Source: CBDUXT01 sp965371245
Lineage (GTDB): Bacteria > Planctomycetota > Phycisphaerae > UBA1845
DNA length: 7,988 nucleotides
Assembly: GCA_965371245.1 (NCBI GenBank)
Contig: CBDUXT010000160.1
Coordinates: 1 to 7,988, forward strand
Reading direction: 5' to 3'
The notes under the pieces were generated by a model. It saw only the letters and a list, made by a program, of their open reading frames with translations. It was not told the origin of the DNA and made no database searches. Positions 5,364 through 7,988 of this stretch are shown one piece after another (the stretch's first letter is position 1; every line of letters begins with the position of its first letter). A program made the translations under genes and the position numbers.

Positions 5364-7556
5364 ATGTACACACACACTCGTATTGTGCGGCGACGACGCT
5401 CGTGCGTCGTTGTCGCGGGTTTCCTGCTGGTGTCAAGCCGTGCTGATGTGGCACCGGCCCAGGTGCCGGCGAATCCCAACAGCCCGGGCATTATGGAACC
5501 GGCGCTCGCCGAGGGCACCGGCGTTGAACTGCGGATCCCCCATACCGACCAGGCCGCCGGCGACACGATGCTCAACGTCGTGGGAAGTGTCGTCATCGTC
5601 GATGCCGAAGGCGCGTTGAGTCTGACGGGTCACGTCATCACCGATGCGACCAGCCCGAACCGGGCGATGCAGGATGCCCTGGAGGAGCTGGAGGACGCAG
5701 CGGACGATGCGGACCTGGCGGCGATGACCGCCGCGGCCACGGAGTTGAAGGCCATTTTGTTGGGCGCTACCCAGGGGCGGATCTACGATGGATTCGCAAT
5801 GCTCAACTACAACCGTGGCGCCTTCGTGCCCGACCACGTTCCCGGTGAGTACAAAATGAAGGTGGTGACCGACAGTGGTCTGACAGCTCCGGGCATGGAC
5901 GGCCAGCCGCGTAAGATCTGGGAGGTCACCGTCAACATGCTCTGGTACGACGCGCAGTTCGATTCGGACACGTTTCTTCTGCGCGTGCCCGTAGGCGCGG
6001 ATTCGATGGACACCCTGCGCGTTCACTACCGGATCTATTCGCTGGTGAAGGAGGACTTCTCGCCGACGACCGTCATGATGGACGTCAAACTGCCGGGAAG
6101 CGCCGCGTTTCCCTTTAAGGGGTTCGACAGCGTGTGGACGAAGGTCGGGAGAGACAAAGTCGCCGAGATTACGGTCGATCACCCCCCTCTACGCCTCCTG
6201 CGAGGCGTCTATACTTGGGGCTGGCGCGAACATCCCCCTCGCATTCATTTCCTCCAGCCGATCTTCGAGATGGTCAACGCCCATACCGGCCTGACCCAGT
6301 TGGAGCCGCAGGGGGAGAGCTTCGCCTACCGCAACCGGCAGTTGACGATCGCGGACATCGGCGATGCGGCGCCGGAGAAAAAGATGTACACCGTGGCCCA
6401 GGCGGTCCTCGCGGGTGCCTCGCCCGCGGCGGTGCTGGCCATGCTGACCGAGCCCGACGTAGCCCCACGGGGTACCTGGGAGGACTGGGCCGACCTCGCC
6501 GAAGATCAGACTCAGCTTCCGCCGGAGGCGGTCGATGTGCTTACAGCCGAGGGCATTCCGGAGGGACAGTTCGGACCCTATCGGTACGTCTCCGTGTACT
6601 TGAACGACGAGATGTACGGCGACGGACCCAACGGCGAGAAGATCGAGGGATGGTTGCAGGGCGACAAGCTCCAGGTCAAGGTCATCAACCTGGACAAACA
6701 TACGCACTACTTCCGCAGTGTCGATTTCGGGCCGAAGCTGCACGACGATATTGACGCGGGGAGTTTCTCGTCAGGCTCGCACAGTTTCGAGATCTTCAAC
6801 TTCAAGCCGACCTACGGGGCACCGAAGGTGGCCGAGATGCAATGGCGTGCCGGATGGGGGTTCCGTCCGCACTACAACGTCCTCCATCAGCACGACGTGT
6901 TCCCACGGCCGTCGGACAACGTGCTGATGACCCCCTTCGTCGGAGGGTTCGGCAACACCCATTCCGGCTACCGGTATTCCGCGGCGAATCGGCAGGGCGA
7001 CTTCCGCTTCAATCCGCCACCGTTCATCATCGGGACGCCCGCGGCGCCGAGCCCGCAGATGCTCAGCGAATCCGATGGGACTCCGGGGCTACTGCTCGGC
7101 CAACTGACCGAAGGCTACGGTGTGGCCAAGATGTGCTCCAATGCCACGGCGGCGATGGGTGAGTTCTGTCCGCCCATCCCGCCGGAATACAACCCGCACG
7201 GGGCTTTGAACTTCCCGCCGCCACCGGCGGGGATGGGCCCTCCGACCATGCTGCGGTTCCCGCCCTTCCTCCGGAACCCCAACGCCGCCGGCGGTGACAT
7301 TATCCCACCGACCACGGCGTGGAAGCCGTTCCTGTGGATCAATCCGAACAACGGAACGCTGTTCATCGATCCCGCCAACGCGGATCTGGGCTATTGGGCG
7401 GACCGGACTTACGCACACGGCACGCCGATCGCGCCCGGTGGCGCACTGAACGCAACCGTCGAGTCGCCGCGGGCGGCGGGGCAGATCTTCTACCAGTTTG
7501 ACGATCTGTACCACGACAACGCGATCTTTTCGCCGCATGCGACGTTTACGCCGTAG
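5364..7556 (+). CDS. large exported protein of unknown function, His/aromatic/Pro-rich, possible cupredoxin-like segment
   Basis: The 730-residue product belongs to no family I can name. AAGGAAG at 5352-5358 sits 5 bases before the ATG. The N-terminus is a signal peptide: basic RIVRRRR (6-12), hydrophobic 13-24, and likely cleavage after APA near 32. The arginine run is Tat-like but lacks the usual F-L-K continuation. Residues 45-80 look like beta strands; 101-135 form an acidic, Ala-rich helix; 138-300 read as beta-rich with HPPRIHF at 289-296 or so. Residues 405-480 hold a GDKLQVKVINLDKHTHYF strand followed by a glycine-serine turn and FEIFNF, a faint cupredoxin-like pattern. Next comes a histidine cluster, HYNVLHQH, with H503, H508 and H510, plus H446, H448, H460 and H473 upstream. 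Residues 550-660 are proline-rich. The mature part has only two cysteines (591, 602) and no CxxCH, so it is not a cytochrome c. It stands alone on its strand. An extracellular or periplasmic metal-binding role is a guess. Confidence 0.92.
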   Translation: MYTHTRIVRRRRSCVVVAGFLLVSSRADVAPAQVPANPNSPGIMEPALAEGTGVELRIPHTDQAAGDTMLNVVGSVVIVDAEGALSLTGHVITDATSPNRAMQDALEELEDAADDADLAAMTAAATELKAILLGATQGRIYDGFAMLNYNRGAFVPDHVPGEYKMKVVTDSGLTAPGMDGQPRKIWEVTVNMLWYDAQFDSDTFLLRVPVGADSMDTLRVHYRIYSLVKEDFSPTTVMMDVKLPGSAAFPFKGFDSVWTKVGRDKVAEITVDHPPLRLLRGVYTWGWREHPPRIHFLQPIFEMVNAHTGLTQLEPQGESFAYRNRQLTIADIGDAAPEKKMYTVAQAVLAGASPAAVLAMLTEPDVAPRGTWEDWADLAEDQTQLPPEAVDVLTAEGIPEGQFGPYRYVSVYLNDEMYGDGPNGEKIEGWLQGDKLQVKVINLDKHTHYFRSVDFGPKLHDDIDAGSFSSGSHSFEIFNFKPTYGAPKVAEMQWRAGWGFRPHYNVLHQHDVFPRPSDNVLMTPFVGGFGNTHSGYRYSAANRQGDFRFNPPPFIIGTPAAPSPQMLSESDGTPGLLLGQLTEGYGVAKMCSNATAAMGEFCPPIPPEYNPHGALNFPPPPAGMGPPTMLRFPPFLRNPNAAGGDIIPPTTAWKPFLWINPNNGTLFIDPANADLGYWADRTYAHGTPIAPGGALNATVESPRAAGQIFYQFDDLYHDNAIFSPHATFTP

Positions 7557-7566
7557 AGCGACCAAG

Positions 7567-7588
7567 CGCCCGCATGCCCCGGCGGGTG
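7567..7588 (+). other. hairpin just after the 730-residue gene
   Basis: CGCCCGC (7567-7573) can pair with GCGGGTG (7582-7588), seven pairs including one G-T, around an 8-base loop, starting 10 bases after the stop codon. There is no T-run after it, so if it ends transcripts or protects the 3' end it does so without the classic intrinsic signal. Confidence 0.3.
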
Positions 7589-7690
7589 GCAAGCCCAAGG
7601 CGAACGCGCAGGCCTGGTCGGCGGCGGACTGATTCCGTCACCCGATCCGCCAGGCCCGCGCTACGCCAGGGCATGCCACAGGGCGCCACG

Positions 7691-7918
7691 ATGCAAGGCC
7701 GGTGGGGCACATGGCTCGCCGGCGGTGCCGTGGGCCTGTTGTTAACCGTGAGCACGTTCAGCGATACGCGGACGGACTTAAGTGACGGCGAGACAACAGA
7801 AACATCATTTGCACTGCATTCGCCGCAGCGGCACTTGGGTTTGCACCAGGCGCTCGCTTGGCTTTTGGAGGTAACCGGTCAGCCGTCTGCAGTACCAAGG
7901 CAGTCGCAAGAATATTGA
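7691..7918 (+). CDS. doubtful small ORF with one hydrophobic segment
   Basis: Seventy-five residues from an ATG at 7691 with AGGG (7680-7683) 7 bases ahead. The start WGTWLAGGAVGLLLTVSTF could be a signal peptide or membrane anchor; the rest is polar with no known motif. The frame is open further upstream to an ATG at 7574, but that arginine-rich extension overlaps the hairpin after the previous gene and is unlikely to be translated. Codon third positions after about 7760 are poorer in G/C than in the real genes here, so the 3' part may be decayed or not coding. It could be the N-terminal remnant of a larger exported protein. Confidence 0.25.
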   Translation: MQGRWGTWLAGGAVGLLLTVSTFSDTRTDLSDGETTETSFALHSPQRHLGLHQALAWLLEVTGQPSAVPRQSQEY

Positions 7919-7988
7919 GAGAGGTAACTGGCGCGAATGGCACTGCCGCTGTTTCTGAGGCGTGAACGCGGTTGCGTATCGGCTGGTG

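Noticed and set aside
5433..6182. 249-codon minus-strand ORF opposite the 730-residue gene
   Set aside because: Antisense shadow of a gene with good start signals and signal peptide; its translation is His/Arg/Val-rich without a domain.
5364..7556. Idea that the 730-residue protein is a multiheme cytochrome or standard multicopper oxidase
   Set aside because: No CxxCH motif anywhere, and the full set of multicopper oxidase HxH/HCH motifs is absent; only a weak cupredoxin-like segment remains.

Overview
The window is GC-rich and bacterial, with strong G/C preference at third codon positions in its three convincing genes. Its style suggests a Planctomycetota or deltaproteobacterial-type lineage. 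Grounds for this are the chemoreceptor, which passes from TM2 into the signalling helix through a GLNEGADQV-type linker and ends in an acidic SLDDTDLKEF tail, a COG3379-type phosphohydrolase remnant, and long stretches of decayed DNA between genes. This placement is a weak inference; there is no rRNA or other marker gene.

Left part (1-3357): a two-gene, same-strand unit. The first gene (301-1290) encodes a small secreted protein that I do not recognise. It is built almost entirely of a repeated (T/S)PxDV-headed helical unit, eight copies arranged as two matching halves of about 140 residues. It is followed after 39 bases by a complete methyl-accepting chemotaxis protein (1330-3357). The receptor's large periplasmic sensor shows an internal duplication at an exact 131-residue offset, its HAMP domain is reduced or absent, and its signalling hairpin is intact. 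The natural reading is that the secreted repeat protein and the receptor's sensor work together in the periplasm, but this rests on adjacency alone.

Middle part (3358-5363): about 2 kb with no intact gene. It holds the C-terminal part of a cheW-like gene right after the receptor (3439-3615), and on the minus strand the C-terminal third or so of an alkaline-phosphatase-superfamily phosphohydrolase (3906-4427). The rest is unassigned, with one inverted repeat and a T-rich, possibly terminator-like element just before the next gene.

Right part (5364-7556): a large exported protein of 730 residues that I cannot place in a named family. It is rich in histidine, tryptophan, tyrosine and proline. 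Its central segment looks faintly like a cupredoxin strand followed by a histidine cluster, so a metal-binding extracellular role is possible but unproven. A doubtful small membrane or exported ORF (7691-7918) follows, and the window ends in unassigned sequence.

The best candidates for something undescribed are the repeat protein paired with the bimodular receptor, and the 730-residue exported protein.
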